This document shows, in pieces, positions 63,599-64,000 of a DNA stretch of 64,000 bases. A model generated the notes under the pieces. The model had not been told where the DNA came from. It ran no database searches and saw nothing but the letters and a program-made list of their open reading frames with translations. The DNA lies in the NCBI GenBank assembly GCA_023411215.1, contig JAEYOY010000014.1, forward strand, positions 1-64,000. Direction: 5' to 3'. This DNA comes from Bacillota bacterium. GTDB taxonomy: Bacteria; Bacillota; Clostridia; Lachnospirales; Lachnospiraceae. The position numbers and the translations under genes were made by a program. Position 1 is the stretch's first letter. Each line of letters starts with the position of its first letter.

Positions 63599-64000
63599 TT
63601 ATTGATTCATAATAATCTGTGATTCCTTCATTTTTAAAGTAAAGGGTACCTCAAGCATCGTAGCTGCAACTATAATCAGCATCGGGAGACGAACGGAACC
63701 GGAGGCTTTGCCAATCTCTTCAAATAATACGACAAATAAAGAGCCCGATATCTGTCCCATGAGTAGAATAAGTCCGAAGGAGGTTCCTTCCTTCACCGGG
63801 TAGGCCACCTCAGCACCGTGCTGGAACAGAATCGGTGCTACCCCCATGACCATAAAGCCTGCAACAGCAGACACCAAAGTAACTACCGTAACCCCATTCA
63901 GATATGTTAATCCAAGATAGAGTGGAACCAATAGAGCAATTGCAGCTATAAACAGCGGTGTCCTACGACGAAGCTTATCTGAGATAATCGGCAGTATTAC
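63599..64000 (-). CDS. MFS transporter, C-terminal part (cut by window edge)
   Basis: The frame is open to the right edge (134 codons). PIISDKLRRRTPLF at its start is a motif A-like loop of the major facilitator superfamily, followed by five hydrophobic segments (for example VVTLVSAVAGFMVMGVAPILF and GLILLMGQISGSLFVVLFEEIG). The protein ends KMKESQIIMNQ. Residues FQHGAEVAYPVKEGTSFGLILLMGQ recall the FLVCR/DIRC2-like branch. The substrate is unknown. The N-terminal half is outside the window. Confidence 0.8.
   Translation of the reverse strand, partial: VILPIISDKLRRRTPLFIAAIALLVPLYLGLTYLNGVTVVTLVSAVAGFMVMGVAPILFQHGAEVAYPVKEGTSFGLILLMGQISGSLFVVLFEEIGKASGSVRLPMLIIVAATMLEVPFTLKMKESQIIMNQ

Noticed and set aside
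1..64000. tRNA, rRNA, CRISPR array or complete insertion sequence
   Set aside because: Read by eye on both strands, no tRNA cloverleaf, rRNA segment, regular repeat-spacer array or transposase gene was recognised.

Overview
The window looks like chromosome from a low-GC, spore-former-type anaerobe of the Lachnospiraceae (Anaerocolumna or Lachnoclostridium-like). The evidence is A/T-rich intergenic DNA, strong AGGAGG-type ribosome binding sites, TTGACA/TATAAT promoters, a T-box-controlled seryl-tRNA synthetase, an S-layer-homology protein, a ferredoxin-type Ech hydrogenase, and many Fe-S or flavin enzymes of anaerobes. This assignment is inferred from gene content; there is no rRNA in the window.

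Layout. (1) 1-3072: end of a probable integrative element abutting the 3' end of rlmD/rumA. It carries ParB, a ParM-type actin, a ribbon-helix-helix ParR-like protein and a 57-aa membrane peptide. (2) 3073-12730, all minus strand: rlmD with a repetitive N-terminal tail, a PflA-like radical SAM protein, an orphan MshEN-domain membrane protein, a ferredoxin-type aldo/keto reductase, threonine aldolase, and ftsEX with a PcsB/CwlO-like coiled-coil partner that lacks a hydrolase domain. (3) 13048-20756: sulfur/redox and signalling genes. These are a four-domain CoA-disulfide-reductase/rhodanese/TusA/DsrE fusion with its ArsR repressor and operator-bearing promoter, a receiver-histidine kinase and a receiver-HDOD protein on the plus strand, then a NADH oxidase overlapping a YkgJ-type cysteine-cluster protein. 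(4) 21033-28483: EamA transporter, membrane-anchored 5'-nucleotidase, UvrD/PcrA helicase, beta-propeller lactonase, YjjG-like phosphatase. (5) 28630-39604: one long minus-strand operon, echABCDEF-hypABFCDE, encoding a membrane [NiFe] hydrogenase and its complete metallocentre maturation set, with a clear promoter at 39742-39770. (6) 40063-41837: promoter, T-box and serS. (7) 42162-54521, minus strand: DUF1801 protein, chemotaxis receptor, MacA/MacB-like efflux system in three genes, an SLH surface protein and two paralogous secreted proteins of unknown function. (8) 54773-64000: a promoter-terminator unit (attenuator or small RNA), a pair of ABC-2 permeases without an ATPase, a class-C beta-lactamase-fold hydrolase, a chemotaxis-receptor fragment, a D-aminoacylase-like amidohydrolase, a DUF5685/J-domain/membrane-protein operon, a rhomboid protease and the end of an MFS transporter.

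How it works together. Ech would couple reduced ferredoxin oxidation to H2 evolution and ion pumping, and the downstream hyp genes build its NiFe(CN)2CO site. EchE ends three residues after its last cysteine, which fits the absence of a maturation protease. The flavin oxidoreductases (Nox, CoA-disulfide-reductase fusion) look like oxygen and sulfane-sulfur defence. The surface block (MacAB-like pump, SLH protein, two secreted paralogues) looks like an envelope module.

Unexplained structure. Many gaps 3' of minus-strand genes hold clusters of two to four short, near-perfect hairpins that share sequence between loci, including an exact 110-bp tandem duplication at 21952-22171 and one cluster inside the ech operon. 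Three terminators or gaps share a conserved trailer of about 20 nt. A promoter followed about 75 nt later by an intrinsic terminator lies ahead of the secreted-paralogue genes.
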